A stretch of 64,000 nucleotides of DNA from [Anoxybacillus] calidus (GTDB lineage Bacteria; Bacillota; Bacilli; Bacillales; Anoxybacillaceae), in assembly GCF_013760845.1 (NCBI RefSeq), contig NZ_JACDUU010000001.1, forward strand, positions 342,082-406,081. The letters run 5' to 3'. Each line of letters opens with the position of its first letter. The first letter of the stretch is position 1. Under the pieces are notes generated by a model, which saw only the letters and a program-made list of their open reading frames with translations, searched no databases and was not told the DNA's origin. The translations under genes were made by a program, and so were the position numbers. Of this stretch, positions 27,580 to 35,375 are shown piece by piece.

Positions 27580-28770
27580 ATGGGCATCTTACAAAAAGCA
27601 GCAAAAATTCTTTTCGTTTGCGTTCATCTTATGTTGCTAAGCGGCTGTTGGGACCGAACGGAAGTAAACGATTTAGCGCTAATCGTAGGGTTAGGAATTG
27701 ATCAAAAAAAAGATGGGAAAATCATGCTTACAGTACAACTAGTCGTCCCGAAATCAATTGGTGGAGGAGGTCAGATGGGTGGCGGTGGTGGCGGCGGTGG
27801 TGAAACGATAGTAAGATCGGGTACAGGTGCCACCGTGGCTGATGCGATCTCAAACTTGCAAGAAAAGCTTTCTCGCCGTGTCTTTTGGGGACACACCAAG
27901 GTAGTCGTGTTCGGGGAGAGAGCAGCAAAAGCAGGGATTCGTCAGCATCTGGACTTTCTGAGCCGCAATCCGCAAACCCGTCTTCGTTCCAATGTATTAG
28001 TGAGTAAAGGAACTGCGAAAAGCGTTCTCGAATTGCTTCCCCCGATCGAGCAAAGCTCAGCAGAAGTGATGCGGGAATTGTCAGAATCGCAACTTTTATT
28101 GCGAGTAACGATAAAAGACGCTCTGCAAATGCTAAGCGGCGATGCCGGTGCAGCGGCTCTTCCCATGGTGAAGATCTTGCCTCCAGAAAAAGGGAAAAAA
28201 GAGCTGCAAACCATTGCGTTTATCCAACGCACCGCCATTTTTAAGAAGGATAAAATGATCGGGGATATTGATGATAAATTGACTCGGGGCGTGCTTTGGC
28301 TCAGAAATGAGATCAAACTGGCGAATATCACGGTTAGGCTTAAAGGTGAAAAGGGAAATATCACGTCCACGCTGATAAGAGCGCATACGGAATTCATCCC
28401 TAAATATGGGAAAGGCAAGTGGAAGATGATCGTGAAAGCGACTGCGGAAGACGATATCCTATTAAACGGAACGAAATTGGACTTGCTAAACCCTAAGCAT
28501 ACGAAAATGATCGAAAAAGAATTGGAAAATGAAACGGATAAGCGCATTAGAGCCGCATTGAAAAAAGTACAAAAAGAGCTGAAAGCCGATATTTTTGGAT
28601 TCGCAGAGATTTTTCATCGAAAATATCCAAGAGAATGGAACCGTGTAAAGAATCGCTGGGAGGAAATCTTCCCTACCGTTGAAGTGGTCGTGAAGACGAA
28701 GGTATACGTCCGCAGACCAGGAATGAACACTGCTCCGCAAGGATTGCCTGAACAAGAGGTGAAACAATAA
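27580..28770 (+). CDS. Spore germination receptor C subunit (GerAC lipoprotein)
   Basis: A 396-residue lipoprotein of the GerAC family. The signal peptide ends in the lipobox LLSGC, so Cys23 is the lipidated residue, and WDRTEVNDLALIVGLGID follows as usual. Residues 61-74 are a glycine-rich insert (12 Gly in 14 residues, encoded by GGT/GGC repeats) not typical of the family. The last gene overlaps: its TAA shares bases with the ATG of the small D gene. Confidence 0.93.
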   Translation: MGILQKAAKILFVCVHLMLLSGCWDRTEVNDLALIVGLGIDQKKDGKIMLTVQLVVPKSIGGGGQMGGGGGGGGETIVRSGTGATVADAISNLQEKLSRRVFWGHTKVVVFGERAAKAGIRQHLDFLSRNPQTRLRSNVLVSKGTAKSVLELLPPIEQSSAEVMRELSESQLLLRVTIKDALQMLSGDAGAAALPMVKILPPEKGKKELQTIAFIQRTAIFKKDKMIGDIDDKLTRGVLWLRNEIKLANITVRLKGEKGNITSTLIRAHTEFIPKYGKGKWKMIVKATAEDDILLNGTKLDLLNPKHTKMIEKELENETDKRIRAALKKVQKELKADIFGFAEIFHRKYPREWNRVKNRWEEIFPTVEVVVKTKVYVRRPGMNTAPQGLPEQEVKQ

Positions 28771-28997
28771 TGAAAACTGGTTTTATACTAGGTACTCTTG
28801 TTCTGGTCGCGCTCATCTTTCTATACGAGTGGCCGCGAATCAATCGGACACAGAAAAAAGAAAAAATTGTTTTTATTGCGCTGCTAAGCCTTGGAACGAT
28901 TCTTGCGATTGTATTAATATTAAACCCCGATCTTCCGGGTCCGACGCAGATGATCGATTACATTTATAAACCTCTCGGAAGAATGCTTGGAAAATAA
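28770..28997 (+). CDS. Small two-span membrane protein, D-type subunit of the ger operon
   Basis: A 75-residue protein with two hydrophobic spans (about 3-20 and 32-50). Small two-span 'D' genes are known in some Bacillus ger operons (for example gerX2D types), where they tune germination rate. Identification rests on size, topology and its overlap with the C gene. Confidence 0.75.
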   Translation: MKTGFILGTLVLVALIFLYEWPRINRTQKKEKIVFIALLSLGTILAIVLILNPDLPGPTQMIDYIYKPLGRMLGK

Positions 28998-29021
28998 AGG
29001 AAAGTTTCTCACGTATTTTGT

Positions 29022-29189
29022 CTTGAGGAACTCATTCGAAACGGGCTCTTTATCAATGGAGATGACGGATGAAAAGAAGTACAGAACAAGATTTGTGATG
29101 TTATCCTCTTAAGGCGATTAAGGGAGCTGAACATCAAATACATTGCCAAAATTCAGCAGTCTGAGAAAACGTTCATGAGGTTCGTTTGA
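29022..29189 (+). pseudogene. Possible coding remnant, unidentified
   Basis: In one frame the stretch reads about 16 residues (LEELIRNGLFINGDDG), a TGA, then 38 residues (KEVQNKICDVILLRRLRELN and on) to a second TGA. It is in phase with the upstream D gene and lacks its own start and ribosome site. It may be the decayed end of a gene that came with the ger operon, or chance. Confidence 0.25.
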
Positions 29190-29217
29190 CGATCGACTTT
29201 TTCAATCCTTTGAAAGC

Positions 29218-29257
29218 GAAAGCTGACTCGATTTATAACATCGAATCAGCTTTTTTG
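29218..29257 (+). terminator. ger operon terminator
   Basis: AAAGCTGA-TCGAT and ATCGA-TCAGCTTT form a stem around TTATAAC, followed by TTTTTTG. Confidence 0.88.
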
Positions 29258-29300
29258 ATGCTTTCTTTGCGAATCTTCAAGCGAGTGTCATAGATAAACG

Positions 29301-29495
29301 CGCCGACTCCGCTTTTCTTTATTGTCTAGCTCCAGCGACCAACCGCTCAGGGTCAAATAACCTTCTCCCTCGAGGTGACAAGCACCTCTGCGGGTGAAGA
29401 ACATTTGCCCATCGCGGGATCCAGGATGGCGACATTTCGACGTTGTCCACAGGACGTGGGCAGCTTTTAGGCGAAATTGGGTCGCCTCCGCTTTT
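29301..29495 (+). repeat. Dispersed repeat family B, long copy
   Basis: It contains GACTCCGCTTTTCTTTATTG, TTGTCTAGCTCCAGCG, CAAATAACCTTC, GTGACAAGCACCTCT and, near the end, GTCGCCTCCGCTTTT. The first half matches the minus-strand copy at 1-104; the ends match the short copy at 3757-3808. It fills the gap between the ger operon and ypzI and has no convincing reading frame. Confidence 0.8.
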
Positions 29496-29496
29496 C

Positions 29497-29631
29497 CTAT
29501 TGCTTGTTTCGTTCTCGTGCTGCTTGTGCATCTTCAAGTCTTGCCGCACCTTTGTATTCAAGTGATTGATCGCGGTCGGATTCGACTCGACGCGATTGCT
29601 TTAATTTTTTTTCTTGGCGATCTTTTCCCAT
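29497..29631 (-). CDS. ypzI: YpzI family small protein
   Basis: A 44-residue, very hydrophilic protein (MGKDRQEKKLKQ, then RVESDRDQSLEYKGAARLED, ending ARERNKQ) that I recognise as B. subtilis YpzI from the same neighbourhood. Start ATG follows AAAGGGG. Function unknown; its strong conservation and charge suggest a real gene. The stop codon lies against the end of repeat family B. Confidence 0.85.
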   Translation of the reverse strand: MGKDRQEKKLKQSRRVESDRDQSLEYKGAARLEDAQAARERNKQ

Positions 29632-29745
29632 GACTTGTGCCCCTTTCCTACTGTTCATTTTTACTATGTCAATTTTTGTTTTTTTTATACATCGATTAAG
29701 TTTTATAAAAACATGAAATAATGGGAATAGTAGGGGGTGGAAAAG

Positions 29746-30348
29746 ATGGATGGTATTTACTTCTATTGGTTTTCGTGGATGCTTTGGGTGATTTATACGT
29801 TTCTTATGAAAAAGGATAAAGTGCGAACTTTATTTGCGGTGACTTTGCTTATTTTGATTACAATATCGATTTACGAAACAACAATCGGTTCATTCCAGTT
29901 GACATTATCTTATATTTTTATTCTTTTTATGGCGTGTTACTTTGCAGCACGAAGAAATAGATGGCAGCTCATTTATATGCTGATTAGTTCAATCATTGTG
30001 ACGCTTGCGTATGTGTCGTTTCAATTGTTTGCGTTATTTGATCCAGTTTGGGTGTTTCTGAATCAGACATGGATGCTCGCTGTTATTTTAACTATCATTA
30101 CGATCATGCTTTATGGCGATTTTTATTCTCGTTTGTTATGTTTCATTATTGGGGCTTGTCAAGGTGATTTTTTATATGCGGTCATATTAAAACGTTTTTC
30201 TTTTTCATATGTAATTGGTTCTTTAGCGTTTTTTGATATGCTTCTCATTTCTTGGTCATTGATGTTTGGATGGTTTGTTCTGGAAAATGCAAGCGCTTAT
30301 GTCGACTTATTTGCACAAAAGGGAGTGAAGGAGACGAAACAATCATGA
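29746..30348 (+). CDS. yphA: YphA family membrane protein
   Basis: A 200-residue protein with about six to seven membrane spans covering most of its length. It matches B. subtilis YphA in length and position, upstream of the YIEGIA gene. The ATG at 29746 is spaced correctly from GGGGGTGG. It overlaps the next gene by four bases, indicating coupling. Function unknown. Confidence 0.85.
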   Translation: MDGIYFYWFSWMLWVIYTFLMKKDKVRTLFAVTLLILITISIYETTIGSFQLTLSYIFILFMACYFAARRNRWQLIYMLISSIIVTLAYVSFQLFALFDPVWVFLNQTWMLAVILTIITIMLYGDFYSRLLCFIIGACQGDFLYAVILKRFSFSYVIGSLAFFDMLLISWSLMFGWFVLENASAYVDLFAQKGVKETKQS

Positions 30349-31241
30349 ATGAGTATACATTTCCAATCGTGTTTGGTGTGTTTATAGGAGTAGTAACAAG
30401 GCTATATTTGTTGAAAACGGATTATCGGCAATATCCTACATATCTTCACGGGAAAATTATTCATATCGCGTTAGGATTCATTGCTGCAGGATTAGGAACG
30501 ATTGCTGTTCCTGCAATCATGGAAAAGGAGTTTGCGGCAATCACGTTTTTAGCATTAGCTGCTTCTCAATTCCGCGATGTACGCAATATGGAGCGCAACA
30601 CATTGAATGAATTGGATCAATATGAACTAGTGCCTCGCGGGAAACCGTATATTGAAGGAATTGCGATTGTGTTTGAAGGAAGAAACTATTTAGTTATTTT
30701 TGCATCGTTTGTTTCGACGCTTGCTTATCTTGTTTGGAATATTTGGGCCGGGGTTATTGCAAGCATCATCGGTTTATTAGTGGCGCGAAAATTTATGTCT
30801 GGCAGTCGTTTAAAAGATATAGTGGATATCGAATATGTGGAACCCCATTTTGAAGGAGCAGGTTTATATGTAGATAACATCTATATTATGAATATTGGAT
30901 TGCCAGCAAGACAAAAGGAAATTTTGCGATACGGGATGGGATTTATTTTGAAACCGAAAAATTTTAACGCGCGTTCAACGATTGCGAATTTAGGGCAGAG
31001 ACAAGCGATTTTGCATGACATTTCAACAGCGCTTGGAGTATATCGGGATTCAGGGACACCGGCTTTGGTACCTCTCGCCAAACGCGACTTAGATGACGGG
31101 CGGGTCGGAATTTTTATTTTGCCGCAAGAAAAAGACATTGAAAAAGCAAAGACGATTATCGGCAATGTCCCAACATTAGAAAATGCGATTCGTATGCCGA
31201 CAAAATCGGAAGCGAATAAAAAGGGGAGAAAATTGCGATGA
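30345..31241 (+). CDS. yphB: YIEGIA domain membrane protein (YphB/SeaA-like)
   Basis: A 298-residue protein with about four to five spans in the first 180 residues and a soluble C-terminal part. The hallmark YIEGIA is at residues 102-107. The family is found in spore formers, and the B. subtilis homologue is reported to take part in spore envelope assembly. ATG overlaps the yphA stop codon; its own stop overlaps the next ATG, so three genes are coupled. Confidence 0.9.
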   Translation: MNEYTFPIVFGVFIGVVTRLYLLKTDYRQYPTYLHGKIIHIALGFIAAGLGTIAVPAIMEKEFAAITFLALAASQFRDVRNMERNTLNELDQYELVPRGKPYIEGIAIVFEGRNYLVIFASFVSTLAYLVWNIWAGVIASIIGLLVARKFMSGSRLKDIVDIEYVEPHFEGAGLYVDNIYIMNIGLPARQKEILRYGMGFILKPKNFNARSTIANLGQRQAILHDISTALGVYRDSGTPALVPLAKRDLDDGRVGIFILPQEKDIEKAKTIIGNVPTLENAIRMPTKSEANKKGRKLR

Positions 31242-31423
31242 CGCATGAAAAGCTCATTTTAGCCGTCATTACAACCAATTCGAACAAAATAGCCGGCGGA
31301 GCCCCGATTTTTACATGTGACACAAGAGAAGAAATGGAAAGCGTTGCTACAAACCTAGAAGCCATTCTTGATGGCATTGCCCACTCCTTATCTGACGAAC
31401 TCCTCATCATCGTTAAACATTAA
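31238..31423 (+). CDS. Capping complex subunit for YIEGIA
   Basis: A 61-residue soluble protein (KLILAVITTNSNKIAGGAPI near the N-terminus) that always follows the YIEGIA gene; named in annotation pipelines as its capping subunit. ATGA overlap with yphB supports a complex of the two. Molecular role unknown. Confidence 0.85.
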   Translation: MTHEKLILAVITTNSNKIAGGAPIFTCDTREEMESVATNLEAILDGIAHSLSDELLIIVKH

Positions 31424-31441
31424 AAGGGAGGCTTAACTATA

Positions 31442-31518
31442 GTGCTTCACCGTATTAATGCGATGGGGGTCAGACCCCTAGCGATTCACCGCGGTGATGT
31501 AATGGAGGTCAGACCCCT
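31442..31518 (+). repeat. Tandem 39-base repeat with GGTCAGACCCC
   Basis: Two units, each with TTCACCG near its start and ending ATGG(G/A)GGTCAGACCCCT (31465-31479 and 31504-31518). Each unit end is itself a small palindrome (GGGGTC/GACCCC overlap). The core GGTCAGACC is shared with family A, but outer arms differ. Confidence 0.75.
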
Positions 31519-31559
31519 GTTGTTGAAATGGGGAGTTTTTGGTACAATAAAACAGCTAG

Positions 31560-31590
31560 ACCCTTCATTGTATAGAAGGGCTTCTTTTTT
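31560..31590 (+). terminator. Terminator before der
   Basis: CCCTTC and GAAGGG form a stem with an ATTGTATA loop, followed by CTTCTTTTTTG. It ends the yphA-yphB-capping operon. Confidence 0.8.
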
Positions 31591-31662
31591 GTTTACATTG
31601 AGATGTAAAGCAATGAATTTGTGCATGTGGATACATATGATTTTGAGAGGAAGGGTGATATG

Positions 31663-32973
31663 ATGCCGAATCCAGTTGTAGCGATTGTTGGACGACCAAA
31701 TGTCGGAAAGTCAACAATTTTTAACCGAATTGCTGGAGAACGTATTTCGATTGTTGAGGATGTACCAGGGGTTACGCGCGACCGTATTTATAGCAGCGGC
31801 GAGTGGCTCAATCGAAAATTTAACATTATTGATACAGGTGGAATTGATATTGGTGATGAACCGTTTTTAGCGCAAATTCGAGAACAGGCGGAAATTGCTA
31901 TTGATGAAGCAGATGTGATTATTTTTATGACGAATGGCCGCGATGGTGTAACAGCGACGGATGAAGAAGTGGCGAGAATTTTGCGCCGTTCCAATAAACC
32001 GGTCGTGTTAGCGGTAAATAAAATTGATAATCCAGAGATGCGGGAAAACATTTACGATTTCTACACACTTGGTTTTGGTGAACCATATCCGATTTCCGGT
32101 ACGCACGGGCTTGGTCTCGGTGATTTATTGGATGCGGTTGTTGCCCATTTTCCAAAACAAGAACAAGAAGACTACGAAGAAGATGTCATTAAATTTTGTT
32201 TGATCGGCAGACCAAATGTCGGCAAATCATCATTAGTCAATGCGATTTTAGGCGAAGATCGCGTCATTGTCAGCGATATTGCAGGAACGACGCGGGATGC
32301 TGTCGATACAAACTTTACTCGCGAAGGACAAGAATATGTCATTATTGATACAGCAGGTATGAGAAAAAGAGGAAAAGTGTACGAAAGCACCGAAAAATAT
32401 AGTGTGTTGCGGGCTTTAAAAGCGATTGAACGTTCGGATGTTGTGCTCGTTGTATTAAATGCTGAAGAAGGAATTATTGAGCAAGATAAAAAAATTGCTG
32501 GCTATGCTCATGAAGCGGGACGTGCAGTAATTATCGTGGTCAATAAATGGGATGCGATTGAAAAAGATGATAAAACATTAATTGAGTTTGAACGGAAAAT
32601 TCGTGACCATTTCCAATTCCTTGATTATGCGCCGATTATATTTGTTTCTGCGAAAACAAAGCAGCGTCTTCATAAACTATTGCCAATGATTCAAATGGTC
32701 AGCGAAAATCATGCGATGCGCGTCCAAACGAATGTGTTAAACGAAGTAATTATGGATGCGGTCGCGATGAATCCAACACCGACACATAATGGCCAGCGCT
32801 TAAAAATTTATTATGCAACACAAGTTGCTGTAAAGCCGCCTACATTTGTTATCTTTGTCAACGATCCAGAGTTAATGCATTTCTCTTATGAACGCTTCTT
32901 AGAAAATCGCATTCGCGACGCGTTTGGTTTTGAAGGAACGCCGATTAAAATCATTGCACGACCGCGCAAATAA
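31663..32973 (+). CDS. der: Ribosome assembly GTPase Der (EngA)
   Basis: Essential GTPase with two tandem G domains that matures the 50S subunit. 436 residues, equal to B. subtilis Der. G1 motifs GRPNVGKST (about 10-17) and GRPNVGKSS (about 184-191), DTGG and DTAG G3 motifs, and NKID and NKWD G4 motifs are all intact; the C-terminal KH-like domain (about 350-436) follows. The ATG at 31663 agrees with the family length and the GAGGAAGGGTGA site. Confidence 0.98.
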   Translation: MPNPVVAIVGRPNVGKSTIFNRIAGERISIVEDVPGVTRDRIYSSGEWLNRKFNIIDTGGIDIGDEPFLAQIREQAEIAIDEADVIIFMTNGRDGVTATDEEVARILRRSNKPVVLAVNKIDNPEMRENIYDFYTLGFGEPYPISGTHGLGLGDLLDAVVAHFPKQEQEDYEEDVIKFCLIGRPNVGKSSLVNAILGEDRVIVSDIAGTTRDAVDTNFTREGQEYVIIDTAGMRKRGKVYESTEKYSVLRALKAIERSDVVLVVLNAEEGIIEQDKKIAGYAHEAGRAVIIVVNKWDAIEKDDKTLIEFERKIRDHFQFLDYAPIIFVSAKTKQRLHKLLPMIQMVSENHAMRVQTNVLNEVIMDAVAMNPTPTHNGQRLKIYYATQVAVKPPTFVIFVNDPELMHFSYERFLENRIRDAFGFEGTPIKIIARPRK

Positions 32974-32999
32974 AATACAAAAATAGGAAGTGATGAACA

Positions 33000-34040
33000 T
33001 TGGAGCAAATTGCTGTTTTAGGTGCTGGAAGCTGGGGAACTGCTTTAGCGATGGTGCTTGCTGATAACGGTCATACTGTTCGCTTATGGGGACATCGCCA
33101 AGACCAAATTAACGAGATTAACGAAAAACATACAAATGAAAAATATTTGCCTGGCATTGAATTACCTGAAGCGATCGTTGGTTATGCCGATCTTTGTGAA
33201 GCATTAACGAATATTGAGACGGTTGTGCTCGCTGTTCCGACAAAAGCAATTCGTGAAGTATTAAGAAAAGTGCGAGAATGCTTAAAGCAGCCAATTACAA
33301 TTGTCACTGTCAGCAAAGGAATTGAACCTGATACGAATAAGCGCATTTCTGAAATTATTGAAGAAGAAATGGCGGGGGCATTTCTAAAAGATGTGGTCGT
33401 TTTATCTGGCCCGAGTCATGCTGAAGAAGTGAGCAGACGTCAACCTACTACTGTTACGGTTTCTTCGAAAAATATGGAAGCAGCGGAACGCATTCAAGAT
33501 TTATTTATGAATCATCACTATTTTCGCGTCTATACAAATCCTGATTTAATTGGTGTTGAAATTGGTGGAGCGTTAAAAAATATTATTGCGCTTGCAGCTG
33601 GAATTACAGATGGATTAGGATATGGAGATAATGCGAAAGCAGCGCTTATGACGCGTGGCTTGGCGGAGATTGCCCGCTTAGGGAGCACACTTGGTGCGAA
33701 TCCGCTGACATTCGCTGGACTAACAGGCATCGGTGATTTAATCGTTACGTGTACAAGCGTTCATTCACGCAACTGGAGGGCCGGAAATTTACTGGGAAAA
33801 GGAAAAAGCCTTGATGAAGTGCTGGACAATATGGGGATGGTTGTCGAAGGAGTGCGCACAACAAAAGCGGCTTATCAGCTTGCGAAAAAGATGAACGTCG
33901 AAATGCCGATTACAACCGCTTTATATGATGTGCTTTTTAATGGCAAAGACCCAAAAGCAGCGGTTGACTCATTAATGTCTCGCGTGAAAACGCATGAAAT
34001 GGAAGATTTGTCCAATATTTTAGGGGAGCGAAAATACTAA
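33000..34040 (+). CDS. gpsA: NAD(P)-dependent glycerol-3-phosphate dehydrogenase
   Basis: Reduces dihydroxyacetone phosphate to sn-glycerol-3-phosphate, the backbone of phospholipids. 346 residues: [11 protein letters not shown] Rossmann motif (about 6-16), SKGIEP (about 106), [10 protein letters not shown] (about 138), [15 protein letters not shown] with catalytic lysine (about 188) and the GNPLTF/SRNWRAG segments. TTG start, with GGAAGTGA upstream, 26 bases behind der. Confidence 0.96.
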   Translation: MEQIAVLGAGSWGTALAMVLADNGHTVRLWGHRQDQINEINEKHTNEKYLPGIELPEAIVGYADLCEALTNIETVVLAVPTKAIREVLRKVRECLKQPITIVTVSKGIEPDTNKRISEIIEEEMAGAFLKDVVVLSGPSHAEEVSRRQPTTVTVSSKNMEAAERIQDLFMNHHYFRVYTNPDLIGVEIGGALKNIIALAAGITDGLGYGDNAKAALMTRGLAEIARLGSTLGANPLTFAGLTGIGDLIVTCTSVHSRNWRAGNLLGKGKSLDEVLDNMGMVVEGVRTTKAAYQLAKKMNVEMPITTALYDVLFNGKDPKAAVDSLMSRVKTHEMEDLSNILGERKY

Positions 34041-34148
34041 ATGATTTTTGAAAATAGGCAATAGATGATGCAAGAAAGTTTAGCATTGCATACAATACTA
34101 CGAACAAATATAGACCTGAGCCCCGGACAAAGGGTAGCACCAAAATAT

Positions 34149-34187
34149 ACTGAAGTAAAGAGCCCCGCTTTACTTCAGCTTTTTTTG
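34149..34187 (+). terminator. gpsA terminator
   Basis: CTGAAGTAAAG and CTTTACTTCAG form a perfect 11-bp stem with a 7-base loop, followed by a T run. Confidence 0.95.
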
Positions 34188-34263
34188 TGTATGAGCAGAG
34201 CAATCTATTAGATTCGTTTCATGTTTATGATATAATGATTGTCGAAAAAAAGGGGGAAATAAA

Positions 34264-34467
34264 ATGTCACCAGGGCTAGTAAAAATGTGGATTGCTTTAG
34301 CATCGATCGTTTTCATGTTTATTTCTGTATTTTCCATTTATTTCAGCCGATATAAGACGAAAAACAAAGTATTAAAGTTTATTTTTGCACTTATCGCATA
34401 TGTGTTAATGATTTTAGCTGGATTGATTATTATTTTTGTCGTGTTCAGCGGCCCGGTGCAAGAATAG
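34264..34467 (+). CDS. yphE: YphE family membrane protein (DUF2768)
   Basis: A 67-residue protein with two membrane spans (about 5-27 and 38-62). Position and size match B. subtilis YphE between gpsA and yphF. AAGGGGG precedes the ATG. Function unknown; its context is sporulation genes. Confidence 0.85.
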   Translation: MSPGLVKMWIALASIVFMFISVFSIYFSRYKTKNKVLKFIFALIAYVLMILAGLIIIFVVFSGPVQE

Positions 34468-34492
34468 TTTGATCATAAAAGGATGAGGTGTT

Positions 34493-35215
34493 ATGAAGGC
34501 ATTTTCAAGGCTTTTCATCGTTTTTTCGACGATGCTAATGCTATCAGGATGTTTATATCCTGAAGAGCGGTTAAAACAAAACCAAATTCCATATCAAGAT
34601 CAAGTAGCATCCGTACAGTCGGCTGTCGATCAGTATCGCGAAGCAAACGGCGGCTTATTGCCTATTCATAATCGCGATATGAAAACACCGATCTATCAAA
34701 AATACCCGATTGATTTTAATAAATTAATACCGAAGTATATGCAGGAACCACCGGGAAATGCATTTGAGAGCGGCGGCATTTTTCAATATGTTCTTGTCGA
34801 TGTCGAGAAAAAACCGACAGTGAAGCTATTAGATTTGCGCATCGCTGAAAAAATACGCGAATTAAAGTTACGTATTAAAATGTATCGGGATTCAAAAGGA
34901 TATCCACCATTTAAAGATATGGTTGCAAAAGGGATTTTTACATTAGATTATAAAAAGCTTGGATATAAAGAGCCACCTTATGCAGTGAGCCCTTTTTCCG
35001 GAAACAATCTCCCATTTCTTATTGACTATAACGGTGAAATATATGTTGATTATCGAATGGACTTATATGATGCATTGAAGAAAGTAAACCATTCATATCG
35101 GCCTGGAGAGGATATCCGCGATTTATTGGTAGACAATTCGTTGTTCGTCCCAGCTTACTCTGTGCCATATACGATTGATCCACAAAAAAATGAGCCGATT
35201 TTTTTAATAAAATAA
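34493..35215 (+). CDS. yphF: YphF family lipoprotein
   Basis: A 240-residue predicted lipoprotein: signal peptide with lipobox LSGC, so about Cys21 is lipidated, followed by a soluble domain rich in Tyr and Pro (PIYQKYPIDFNKLIPKYMQ and PPFKDMVAKGIFTLDY segments that repeat one another loosely). It precedes spoIVA as in B. subtilis; function unknown. Confidence 0.85.
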   Translation: MKAFSRLFIVFSTMLMLSGCLYPEERLKQNQIPYQDQVASVQSAVDQYREANGGLLPIHNRDMKTPIYQKYPIDFNKLIPKYMQEPPGNAFESGGIFQYVLVDVEKKPTVKLLDLRIAEKIRELKLRIKMYRDSKGYPPFKDMVAKGIFTLDYKKLGYKEPPYAVSPFSGNNLPFLIDYNGEIYVDYRMDLYDALKKVNHSYRPGEDIRDLLVDNSLFVPAYSVPYTIDPQKNEPIFLIK

Positions 35216-35222
35216 GTCATGA

Positions 35223-35265
35223 GCCCTTCTTTAGAGAATACATTCTAGAGAAGGGATTTTTTATT
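35223..35265 (+). terminator. yphF terminator
   Basis: CCCTTCT-TAGA and TCTAGAGAAGGG pair with small bulges, followed by ATTTTTTATT. Confidence 0.82.
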
Positions 35266-35288
35266 ATTTATTTTTAGTCATAATTCAA

Positions 35289-35319
35289 TAGGACAACATC
35301 ATATTCATATAGTGTCCTA
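35289..35319 (+). promoter_or_regulatory. Inverted repeat and possible sigma-E promoter before spoIVA
   Basis: TAGGACA (35289-35295) and TGTCCTA (35313-35319) are a perfect inverted repeat. Between and beyond them ATCATATT and GAATACTA loosely fit sigma-E -35 and -10 boxes. spoIVA is sigma-E dependent in B. subtilis. Confidence 0.4.
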
Positions 35320-35375
35320 GAATACTAGCAAAAGGGTCAGTTTGTCCAACGACTCGAAGACTGGAGGGGAGTCAT

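Noticed and set aside
27942-28547. 201-residue minus-strand frame inside gerAC
   Set aside because: Shadow of a strongly supported lipoprotein gene on the plus strand.
29394-29633. 79-residue plus-strand open frame over ypzI
   Set aside because: Antisense to the recognised ypzI gene and within repeat family B; no ribosome site.
31442-31518. CRISPR array
   Set aside because: Only two direct units and no spacer-repeat alternation; no cas genes in the window.
31442-31663. Short plus-strand frame over the tandem repeats before der
   Set aside because: It consists of repeat and terminator sequence; no family match.
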